Source: Variovorax saccharolyticus (GTDB lineage: Bacteria > Pseudomonadota > Gammaproteobacteria > Burkholderiales > Burkholderiaceae_C). From it: a DNA stretch of 64,000 nt. Numbering within the stretch: the stretch's first letter is position 1; each line of letters opens with the position of its first letter. The notes under the pieces are model-generated. The model did no database searches. It saw only the letters and a program-made list of their open reading frames with translations, and had not been told where the DNA came from. Where the stretch lies: the NCBI RefSeq assembly GCF_030316765.1, contig NZ_JASZYT010000009.1, forward strand, positions 310,001-374,000. The letters are read 5' to 3'. This document shows, one piece after another, positions 42,122 through 49,453 of this stretch. The translations under genes were made by a program, and so were the position numbers.

Positions 42122-43270
42122 ATGAAAGTAGTCCACTCCGACCCTGCAGCGCAGCCCAGCCTTTCGCATCCGCAGGCCGACACGGCCGTCAGCCTGGAAG
42201 GCGTGGTCAAGAAGTACCACGACCAGACCGTGCTGCACGAGGTCTCGCTGAAGATCAAGCGCGGCGAGTTCCTCACCTTGCTGGGTCCGTCGGGCTGCGG
42301 CAAGACGACGCTGCTGAACCTGATCGCGGGCTTCGCCGAGGCCGACAGCGGCGAGATCTTCATCGAGGGCCAGCCGGTGACCAGCGATCCGCCGCACAAG
42401 CGACAGATCGGCATCGTCTTCCAGAACTACGCGCTCTTTCCCCACATGACCGTGGAGCGCAACATCGGCTATGGCCTGCGCATGCGGGGCGTGGCCAAGG
42501 ACGAAGTGGCCCAGCGCGTCAAGGAGGCGATGGCCATGGTCAAGCTCACGGGCCTGGGCCACCGCAAGCCGCGCGAACTCTCCGGCGGCCAGCAGCAGCG
42601 CGTGGCGCTGGCGCGCGCACTGATCATCCAGCCCAAGGTGCTGCTGCTCGACGAGCCCTTCTCGGCCCTGGACAAGAGCTTGCGCGGCTCGATGCAGGTC
42701 GAGATCCGCGAGATCCAGCGCCGCCTCGGGCTGACCACCGTCTTCGTCACTCACGACCAGGGCGAGGCACTGGCGATGTCGGACCGCATCGCCGTGATGT
42801 CGGCCGGCGTCATCCGCCAGATCGCATCGCCGGCCGACCTGTACCGCAGTCCGCAGGATCCGTTCGTGGCGTCCTTTCTTGGCGACGTGAACATCCTGCC
42901 CGCCCACTACCACGGCCGGACCGCCCACGAGATCCAGCTGCGACTGGGCTCCGGCTATCTCAGCCTGCCGCATGCGCGACTGGTCGACGCATCGCACGAA
43001 GGCGAGAGGCTGGACGTCTACGTCCGCCCGGAACACATCCAGCTGGAAGGCCTGCATGCCGGATCGGTGCTGAGCGGCACCGTGATCCACCATGTCTTCC
43101 AGGGCGATCACATCAATACCTACGTCGACGTGGACGTTCCGATGACGGCCCGGCAGGTGGTCACGGTGCGCAGTGCGGGCCTCGCCGCCATGCAGCACTG
43201 GCCCGTCGGCTCGGTCGCCGGGCTGGCGCTTCTCGACGAGGGCATCAGCGTGTTCAGCTCCCGAAAATGA
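42122..43270 (+). CDS. ABC transporter ATP-binding protein (PotA-like)
   Basis: A 382-residue ATPase. Walker A GPSGCGKT is at residues 55-62, then the Q-loop FQNYALFPHMT, the signature ELSGGQQQRVALARAL, Walker B LLLDEPFSALD and the switch VFVTHDQGEA. The C-terminal TOBE domain has VRPEHIQLEG. The family is PotA/FbpC. No permease lies next to it; the matching permeases and binding protein are at 33114-35840, which lack an ATPase, so the two loci probably form one importer. The start is ATG 42122; ATG 42104 in frame is a possible alternative. It is translationally close to the oxidoreductase gene. Confidence 0.92.
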   Translation: MKVVHSDPAAQPSLSHPQADTAVSLEGVVKKYHDQTVLHEVSLKIKRGEFLTLLGPSGCGKTTLLNLIAGFAEADSGEIFIEGQPVTSDPPHKRQIGIVFQNYALFPHMTVERNIGYGLRMRGVAKDEVAQRVKEAMAMVKLTGLGHRKPRELSGGQQQRVALARALIIQPKVLLLDEPFSALDKSLRGSMQVEIREIQRRLGLTTVFVTHDQGEALAMSDRIAVMSAGVIRQIASPADLYRSPQDPFVASFLGDVNILPAHYHGRTAHEIQLRLGSGYLSLPHARLVDASHEGERLDVYVRPEHIQLEGLHAGSVLSGTVIHHVFQGDHINTYVDVDVPMTARQVVTVRSAGLAAMQHWPVGSVAGLALLDEGISVFSSRK

Positions 43271-43287
43271 AGAGGCCAGACAAATCC

Positions 43288-44298
43288 ATGACCGACATCA
43301 GAAGCTCCCTTCCAGGTTCCATGCAAGCCATCGTCGCCCGGGAGCCCGGCGATGCCAGCGTGCTGGTGCTGGCCGAGCGCCCCATGCCCGTGCCCGGCGC
43401 CGGTGAAGTGCTGCTGCACGTGCTCGCCGCCGGCATCAACCGGCCCGACATCATGCAGCGCCAGGGCATCGCCAGGCCCGCGCCCGGCATCACCGACGTG
43501 CTCGGCCTCGAGGTGTGCGGCGAAGTGGTCGCCTGCGGCCCGGGTGTGGACACCGCGCTGGTGGGCCAGCGCTTGATGAGCCTGGTGCCCGGCGGCGGCT
43601 ATGCGCCGTGGTGCACGGCATCGGTCGATCATTCCTTCGTGGTGCCGGCCCCGCTGTCGGACGTCGAGGCCGCGGCCTTGCCCGAAGGACTCTTCACGGT
43701 CTGGCACAACCTGTTCGAGCTCGGGCGCCTGGCGATGGGCGAGACGGTTCTGATCCATGGCGCCGCGGGCGGCATCGGCACGCTGGCGATCCAGATGGCC
43801 CATGCGGCCGGCTGCACGGTCATCGTGACCGACAACGATGAAAGCCGGTTCCCCGAACTGAAGGCCCTCGGCGCCGATCTGGCGATCTGCTGGCCCGACA
43901 CCGACTTCACGCAGGCCTGCCTGGACTACACCGCGGGGCGCGGGGTGGACGTGGTGCTCGACATCGTCGGCGGCGACTATGTGCGCCGCAATCTGCAAGC
44001 CATGGCTTTCGGCGGGCGGCATGTCAGCCTGTCGTTCATGCAGGGCTCGGCGGTCAACATCGAATTGCTGACCTTGATGCAGCGCCAGCTGAGCCTGCAC
44101 TCCTCCACCATGCGTCCGCAGACCCACTACGAGAAGTCCCGCATGGCCAGGAGCCTGGCCCGTCATGTGATTCCGCTGTTGAAGAGCCGGCGCATCGCGC
44201 CGCGCATCCACAGCACCTTTCCGGTCGCGCAGGCCGCGGCATCGCATGCCTTGCTGGAAAGCGGCAAGGTGTTCGGCAAGCTGGTGCTGGTGCCCTGA
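43288..44298 (+). CDS. zinc-free MDR-family quinone oxidoreductase
   Basis: A 336-residue medium-chain reductase of the quinone-oxidoreductase type: GLEVCGEVVACGPGVD in the catalytic half, GETVLIHGAAGGIGTLAIQMA as NADPH loop (shown in part), and the VVLDIVGGDYV segment. The zinc-binding cysteines of alcohol dehydrogenases are absent. It likely reduces a quinone or an enone. ATG 43288 is preferred; ATG 43267 overlaps the ABC ATPase stop (ATGA) and would add 7 residues. The stop overlaps the GST start. Confidence 0.88.
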   Translation: MTDIRSSLPGSMQAIVAREPGDASVLVLAERPMPVPGAGEVLLHVLAAGINRPDIMQRQGIARPAPGITDVLGLEVCGEVVACGPGVDTALVGQRLMSLVPGGGYAPWCTASVDHSFVVPAPLSDVEAAALPEGLFTVWHNLFELGRLAMGETVLIHGAAGGIGTLAIQMAHAAGCTVIVTDNDESRFPELKALGADLAICWPDTDFTQACLDYTAGRGVDVVLDIVGGDYVRRNLQAMAFGGRHVSLSFMQGSAVNIELLTLMQRQLSLHSSTMRPQTHYEKSRMARSLARHVIPLLKSRRIAPRIHSTFPVAQAAASHALLESGKVFGKLVLVP

Positions 44299-44918
44299 TG
44301 ATGAAGCTCCTCTTTGCCCCGACATCGCCCTTCGTGCGAAAGGTCATGGTGTGTGCGCATCTGACCGGACAGGCCGACCAGATCGAACGCCTGGACAGCG
44401 CCGCCCATCCGGTTCGGCGCGATCCGCGCATCGCGGCCCACAACCCGCTCGCCAAGGTGCCGACCCTGATCCTGCAAGACGGCCGGGCCCTCTACGACAG
44501 CCGGGTGATCTGCGAGTACCTGGCCAGCCAGGTGGACACGCAGACGATATTTCCCGCGTCCGGCTCCGATCGATGGACCGCGCTCACCCGGCAGGCGCTG
44601 GGCGATGGCCTGCTCGACGCCGCGCTGCTGGCGCGCTACGAGCTGACCGCGCGTCCCGCCGAATTCCAGTGGCCCACCTGGCGCGAGGCCCTGTTGACCA
44701 AGGTCACAGCCTGCCTCGACGCCATCGAAGCCATCGCATCCGGGTTGAGCCCCGACAAGCCCACCATCGGCGAGATCACCATCGGCTGCGCCTTGGGCTA
44801 CCTGGACTTCCGCTTTCCCGAACTGGACTGGCGCGCGCGATGCGGCAACGCCGCCCGTTGGAACGAAGCCTTCCAGCACCTGCCCGCCATGCAGGCCACC
44901 CGACCCTACGAAGCTTGA
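44298..44918 (+). CDS. glutathione S-transferase family protein
   Basis: A 206-residue GST with the thioredoxin-like N-terminal domain MMKLLFAPTSPFVRKV, where the serine in TSPF is the usual glutathione-activating position, and the NPLAKVPTLIL and YDSRVICEYL segments that bind glutathione. The C-terminal helical domain follows. It conjugates or isomerises electrophilic intermediates with glutathione. Its position after an enone-reductase-like gene and before the dehydroquinase-like gene suggests a role on an unsaturated ring-fission or quinone-type intermediate. Confidence 0.9.
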   Translation: MMKLLFAPTSPFVRKVMVCAHLTGQADQIERLDSAAHPVRRDPRIAAHNPLAKVPTLILQDGRALYDSRVICEYLASQVDTQTIFPASGSDRWTALTRQALGDGLLDAALLARYELTARPAEFQWPTWREALLTKVTACLDAIEAIASGLSPDKPTIGEITIGCALGYLDFRFPELDWRARCGNAARWNEAFQHLPAMQATRPYEA

Positions 44919-44924
44919 AGACCC

Positions 44925-45398
44925 ATGACCGATACCTCGACTTCTCCCATCACCGTCTGGTTCCTGAACGGCCCCAACGCCAACCTCTACGGCCTGGATG
45001 CCAACAAAAACTACGGCACCGACAGCTTCCCCGTGCTGCAGTCGCGCTGCGAGCAGAAGGCGGCCTCGCTGCAGGTCAGCCTGCGTTTCCTGCAGTCGAA
45101 CCATGAAGGACAGCTGATCGACTGGATCCAGGAAGCGCGCGGCGTCGCCGACGGCATCGTCATCAATGCGGCCGGCCTGACCTACACCTCCATCCCCATC
45201 CTGGATGCCTTGCTCTCGTTTCCCGGAAAGATCATCGAGGCCCACATGAGCAACATCTGGAAGCGCGAGCCCTTCCGGCATCACTCCTTCATATCGAAGG
45301 CGGCGGATGGCGTCATTGCCGGACTCGGAGGCGACGGCTACGAGCTCGCCATCGAGGCGGTCGCGCGGCTGGTGCGGAAGAACCAACAGGCTTCCTGA
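44925..45398 (+). CDS. type II dehydroquinase-like (AroQ fold) protein with altered lid
   Basis: A 157-residue member of the AroQ fold. Conserved marks are FLNGPNANLYG, Tyr30 in NYG, SNHEGQLIDWI, VINAAGLTYTSIPI (N81), IEAHMSN (H107) and REPFRHHSF. In true type II dehydroquinases the lid loop reads G-x-R-E-P-x-x-Y-G with an essential arginine five residues before the tyrosine. Here that loop is GLDANKNYG, so the arginine position is Asp25. The protein probably does not dehydrate 3-dehydroquinate efficiently, and may act on a related cyclic substrate. Context is catabolic (GST and quinone reductase upstream, GhrA-like reductase 2 bases downstream). Confidence 0.8.
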   Translation: MTDTSTSPITVWFLNGPNANLYGLDANKNYGTDSFPVLQSRCEQKAASLQVSLRFLQSNHEGQLIDWIQEARGVADGIVINAAGLTYTSIPILDALLSFPGKIIEAHMSNIWKREPFRHHSFISKAADGVIAGLGGDGYELAIEAVARLVRKNQQAS

Positions 45399-45400
45399 AA

Positions 45401-46339
45401 ATGACTGTCGGCACCCTGGGCTTCTACAGCGACTTCGACGATTTCCAGACCTGGAAGCAGGCGCTCCAGGCGCAGCTTCCGGCGCTCCGGGTGGTCCATG
45501 CCGGCCAGACCGAGCGGCCGGAAGAGATCGACTACGCCATGGTCTGGAAACCCCCGCAGGGCATCTTCGAACGGATGACGAAGCTGCGGCTGATCATCAA
45601 CCTGGGGGCCGGCGTCGACTCGCTGGTGGGACGCGACGACCTCCCGCCGAACATTCCCATCACCCGGATCACCGATCCGCAGATGGCGCGGATGATGGCC
45701 GGCTACGTGCTGTTCGCGGTGCTCCGGCATGCTCGCGACATTCCGCTCTTCGAGCAGGCCCAGCGCGCGGGCCAGTGGGTCTATCGCCACCCGCGTTCAC
45801 CGGAAGACATCACGGTCGCGGTGCTGGGACTGGGGCAGCTGGGCGCCAAGGCAGCGCACGAGATCCAGCGCCAAGGCTTCCGGACGCTGGGTTGGTCGCG
45901 CAGCCTGGCGCAGATCGACGGCGTCGAATGCTCGGCCGGCTTGGAGACGCTCGATGCCGTGATCGGCCAGGCCGACATCGTCGTCCTGATGCTGCCGCTG
46001 ACGCCGCAGACGAAGCAGATCTTCGATCGCGCCCGCCTCGAGAAACTGCGGCCCGGCGCCGCCTTCATCAACGTCGCCCGGGGTGCGCTGGTGGACCAGG
46101 ACGCGATGACGGCGCTGCTGCAGAGCGGCCACATCGGCGCGGCGACGCTGGACGTCTTCGAGCGCGAACCGCTGCCGGCCGAAGACGCGCTGTGGCGCTT
46201 GCCCAATGTGCTGATCACGCCGCACCTTGCATCGGTGGCGATCCCCTCTTCCTCGGCGAGGCAGATCGCAGCCAACATCCTGCGGGTCTCGGCCGGCGAG
46301 CTGCCGGACAACATCATCGAGCCATCGCGCGGTTATTGA
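45401..46339 (+). CDS. D-2-hydroxyacid dehydrogenase, glyoxylate/hydroxypyruvate reductase A-like
   Basis: A 312-residue NAD(P)-dependent reductase of the GhrA type. It has VLGLGQLGAKAA as nucleotide loop, the arginine in NVARGALVDQDA, the glutamate in LDVFEREPLP and the histidine in LITPHLASVA, so all three catalytic residues are present (unlike the paralogue at 18189-19148). It starts 2 bases after the dehydroquinase-like gene and closes the plus-strand run. It likely reduces glyoxylate, hydroxypyruvate or another 2-oxo acid from this pathway. Confidence 0.9.
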   Translation: MTVGTLGFYSDFDDFQTWKQALQAQLPALRVVHAGQTERPEEIDYAMVWKPPQGIFERMTKLRLIINLGAGVDSLVGRDDLPPNIPITRITDPQMARMMAGYVLFAVLRHARDIPLFEQAQRAGQWVYRHPRSPEDITVAVLGLGQLGAKAAHEIQRQGFRTLGWSRSLAQIDGVECSAGLETLDAVIGQADIVVLMLPLTPQTKQIFDRARLEKLRPGAAFINVARGALVDQDAMTALLQSGHIGAATLDVFEREPLPAEDALWRLPNVLITPHLASVAIPSSSARQIAANILRVSAGELPDNIIEPSRGY

Positions 46340-46448
46340 CCGGCCCCTTCACGGCCAGGCGGTGCGCGCGCTCCGCGCCAGATCGTCCGATTTGCCATCT
46401 GCGCCTTCTGGCAGCAGACTTTCAGGCTTTTCAACTTCTGGAGCGGAC

Positions 46449-46817
46449 ATGAGTCAATTGCTTCGTTCGATCATGGGCGTCGCGCTTGCGCTCGGTGCCT
46501 GCACGCTGGCCAGCCAGGCGGCCGCGCAAGCCGATACATCAGCGGCGGCCAAGTGCAGCGATCCGCGCGTCGATCGCGCGGCCTGTCTTCGTGAGGCCGC
46601 CGCGGCCGAGCAGGCAAAACGTCAGGGCACGCTGAACAGCCCGGGCGGCTACGAGGAGAACGCGCTGCTGCGTTGCGAGCGACAGCCGGAAGGCGCTGCA
46701 CGCGAGGCCTGCATCAAGCGCGTGCAGGGAGAGGGCAACACCGAGACGCGCGGCAGCGTGCCAGGCGGTGGGGTCATTCGCCGTACCGAGACGCCATTGC
46801 CTGCGCCAAAAAACTGA
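46449..46817 (+). CDS. small exported protein of unknown function
   Basis: A 122-residue predicted periplasmic protein. The leader MSQLLRSIMGVALALGACTL ends near AAAQA. The mature part has paired cysteines (KCSDPRVDRAACLREAAAA, LLRCERQ, REACIKRVQ) and a basic, glycine-rich tail ending TPLPAPKN. The cysteine-rich, Arg-rich make-up resembles small Burkholderiales exported proteins of unknown role. A GGAGCGG site precedes the ATG. Its 3' end overlaps the convergent CoA ligase gene by 44 bases. Confidence 0.7.
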   Translation: MSQLLRSIMGVALALGACTLASQAAAQADTSAAAKCSDPRVDRAACLREAAAAEQAKRQGTLNSPGGYEENALLRCERQPEGAAREACIKRVQGEGNTETRGSVPGGGVIRRTETPLPAPKN

Positions 46818-48375
46818 CGCCGCCGCCCTGCGGCGCGTACCACCCCCGCAGCGCCTTCTTGTCCACCTTGTCGAGCGCAGTCAATGGCAGCGCCGGCACG
46901 AACTCCACCACCTTCGGCGCATTGACCACGCCCTTGCGCGCGCTGACGAAGGCGACCAGCTCGTCGGCCCCGGCAGCCGCGCCCTCCTTCAGCACCACGA
47001 CCGCCATCACGGCCTCGCCCCACTTGTCGTGCGGCACGCCGATCACCGCCGACAAGGCCACTGCCGGATGCTGCGCGAGGCAGTTCTCGACCTCGCTCGA
47101 ATAGACGTTGAAGCCGCCCGAGATGATCATGTCCTTGGCCCGGTCGACCAGGTAGAGAAAGCCCTCCGCATCCCGGCGCGCCATGTCGCCGGTGTGCAGC
47201 CAGCCGCCGGCGAAAGCCTTGGCCGTTTCCTCGGGCCGGTCGAGGTAGCCCGACATCACGAGCGGCCCCCTCACGCACAGTTCGCCGATCTCGCCGACGG
47301 CCACCTCGCGACCCTCGGCATCGAGCAGCCTGACTTGATTGCCCGGCAGGCTGCGGCCGCAGCTGCCCAAGCGCTGCGGGTGTGCGAGATCATGCTCGTC
47401 GCGGCGCAGGTAGCTGATGGTCATCGGTGCCTCGGCCTGCCCGTAGACCTGACCGAAGACCGGGCCGAAGCGCTCGAGCGCCTGCCGCAGCCGCGCCGGC
47501 GCCATCGGCGCCGCACCGTAGAGCACGAGGCCGAGGCTCGCGGCATCGTGCCGATCGAGCGCCGGCGAATCGAGCAGCCCGTAGATCTGGGTCGGCACCA
47601 GGAAGCTCGCCGTGATGCGCTCGGCCTCCACCGTGGCGAGGAAGGCCTCGGGCGTGTAGCGCTCGAGCAGGTGCACGCTGCCGCCTTGCAGCAAGGTCGT
47701 GAGAATCATCGCGCCTGCCGCGTGCGAGACCGGCGTGGCCGCGAGAAAGCGCACCTCCGCCGGCCACTCCCACCCCGCAAGCTGCTGCAGCGCCGAGGTC
47801 ACGACCGTGCGCTGGTGGTGCACGATGCCCTTGGACTTGCCGGTGGTGCCGCCGCTGTAGGCGATCTTGAGCACGTCGTCCGGACGCACGTCGATCTCGA
47901 TGTCGCTACCGTCGAACCCGGCCGAGGCCGCCAGCAGGTCGGTGCCGAACGGGGCCGGGCCCAGGGTCAGCAGATGCGCCACCAGCCCGCGCCGCGCCAG
48001 CGCCAGGCCGCGCGCCTCGTGCCGCGGCAGGTCGACCACCAGCGCCTTGACGTCGGCGTCGACCAGCACGAAGGCCTGGTCCTCCTCGGAGCCCAGCGGG
48101 TGCAGGGGCGTGTAGCGCAGGCCCATGAGGTGCGAGGCGATGATCGCCGCCACCGACTCGGGCCGGTTGGTCGCCAGCACCGCGATGCCGTCCTGGCGCC
48201 GCAGGCCCATCTGCCGGAAGCAGCGCACCATGCGGTGGCAGGCCTCTTCGAGCTGCCGGTAGCTCCAGCGCGTGGCGCCGCCGACCAGGGCCTCGCGCTC
48301 GGCGAATCCCTTGAAGGCCGAGCGGTAGAGCTCGGCCACCGTCGATCCCTGGTACAGCGCTTGGTTGTCGTCCAT
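46774..48375 (-). CDS. AMP-forming acyl-CoA ligase
   Basis: A 533-residue ANL enzyme. It has IAYSGGTTGKSKGIVHH as P-loop, YGQAEAPMTISY in the middle, and HTGDMARRDAEGFLYLVDRAKDM leading to the hinge (shown in part). The GGFNVYSSEVE motif and a C-terminal LTALDKVDKKALRG with the lysine that usually catalyses adenylation are both present. It activates a carboxylic acid with ATP and CoA. The next gene on the same strand is a Bug receptor 15 bases upstream, so the two form an operon. It overlaps the small exported gene at its 3' end. Confidence 0.9.
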   Translation of the reverse strand: MDDNQALYQGSTVAELYRSAFKGFAEREALVGGATRWSYRQLEEACHRMVRCFRQMGLRRQDGIAVLATNRPESVAAIIASHLMGLRYTPLHPLGSEEDQAFVLVDADVKALVVDLPRHEARGLALARRGLVAHLLTLGPAPFGTDLLAASAGFDGSDIEIDVRPDDVLKIAYSGGTTGKSKGIVHHQRTVVTSALQQLAGWEWPAEVRFLAATPVSHAAGAMILTTLLQGGSVHLLERYTPEAFLATVEAERITASFLVPTQIYGLLDSPALDRHDAASLGLVLYGAAPMAPARLRQALERFGPVFGQVYGQAEAPMTISYLRRDEHDLAHPQRLGSCGRSLPGNQVRLLDAEGREVAVGEIGELCVRGPLVMSGYLDRPEETAKAFAGGWLHTGDMARRDAEGFLYLVDRAKDMIISGGFNVYSSEVENCLAQHPAVALSAVIGVPHDKWGEAVMAVVVLKEGAAAGADELVAFVSARKGVVNAPKVVEFVPALPLTALDKVDKKALRGWYAPQGGGVSFLAQAMASRYGE

Positions 48376-48390
48376 GTGAAGCGCCTCCGC

Positions 48391-49368
48391 CTACTGCTGC
48401 TTCTCGATGCCCGCCTGGGCGCCGACCTCGACGAAGCGGTCGGAGTCCGCCTTCATCTCCTTCAGGAAGGCCTCGGGCGTGCCGGGCGCGACCGCGAGAC
48501 CGAGCTTGTCCATGCGCTCCCTGACCTCGGGCCGCGCGAGCGCCTCGTTCAGCGCCTCGTTGAGCCGCCGCACCGCCGCCTGCGGCGTGCCCTTCGGGAC
48601 CAGCATGCCGACGTAGGGTTGATCGGTGAAGCCCTTGAGCCCCAGTTCGCTGAGCGTCGGCACCTCGGGCAGGGCCGCCAGCCGGCGTTCGCCGAACACG
48701 GCCAGCGGCCGGCTGCTGCCGCCGTCGATGAAGGGCTTCTGCGCCGCCAGCGTGTCGATCAGCAGGTCGACGCGGTTGCCGTTCAGGTCCTGCATCGCCG
48801 CCGGCACGCCCGAGTAGGGCACCTTGAGGATCTCGGTACGGGCCAGCTTGTTGATGCGCGCGTGATAGAACTCGTAGGTCGACGCGGTCACGGCCATCGA
48901 GACGCTGCCGGGCTTGGAGCGCTCCATCTCCACGGCCTCGCCGAAAGTCTTGCCCGGGAAGGCCTGCCGCGCCACCAGCACCATGCTGAGGTTCACGGCC
49001 TTGCCCACCGGCGCCAGGCTCTTCTCGAAATCGACCGGCGGTTGGGCGTACATCGCGCGGGCGACCACCAGCGGCATGCCGCCCATGAGCACGGTATGGC
49101 CATCGGCCGGGCTGCCGGCGACGAACTGCGCACCGATGGCGCCCGACGCACCGGGCTTGTTCAGCACCATCACCGGCTGGCCGAGCGTGGCCGTCATCCG
49201 CTCGGCGAGCACGCGGGCGACGATGTCGTTGGCGCCACCGGCCTGGTAGACCACCACCAGCTTGATCGGCTGCGACGGGAAGTCGCCGGCGGCAGCGGCG
49301 GCGTGGATGCCGAAGGCGGCGAAGAGGCTCAGGCCGAGGGCCTGCAGGGTCTTGCGGGGAAATCGCAT
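48391..49368 (-). CDS. Bug/TctC-family periplasmic receptor
   Basis: A 325-residue receptor with a signal peptide (MRFPRKTLQALGLSLFAAFG and on to AAAAG). Mature marks are FPSQPIKLVVVYQAGG, LNKPGASGAIGAQFVAG, YSGVPAAMQDLNGN, LPEVPTLSELGL. The canonical VPFxPGG loop is replaced by VVYQAGG. It is the first gene of a minus-strand pair with the CoA ligase at 46774-48375, so the ligand is likely that ligase's acid. The MalT-like regulator gene lies 85 bases upstream on the same strand. Confidence 0.9.
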   Translation of the reverse strand: MRFPRKTLQALGLSLFAAFGIHAAAAAGDFPSQPIKLVVVYQAGGANDIVARVLAERMTATLGQPVMVLNKPGASGAIGAQFVAGSPADGHTVLMGGMPLVVARAMYAQPPVDFEKSLAPVGKAVNLSMVLVARQAFPGKTFGEAVEMERSKPGSVSMAVTASTYEFYHARINKLARTEILKVPYSGVPAAMQDLNGNRVDLLIDTLAAQKPFIDGGSSRPLAVFGERRLAALPEVPTLSELGLKGFTDQPYVGMLVPKGTPQAAVRRLNEALNEALARPEVRERMDKLGLAVAPGTPEAFLKEMKADSDRFVEVGAQAGIEKQQ

Positions 49369-49453
49369 GGCGGGTGTCTCCGGTGGGAAAGGGCTGCCCG
49401 CGAGTAAACCCGCCGGAGCCCTCCATGCCGCCACCCCGTTCGGGTGGCATCCG

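Noticed and set aside
44925..45398. Housekeeping aroQ
   Set aside because: The essential lid arginine is missing and the gene lies in a catabolic run without shikimate or accB/accC neighbours.
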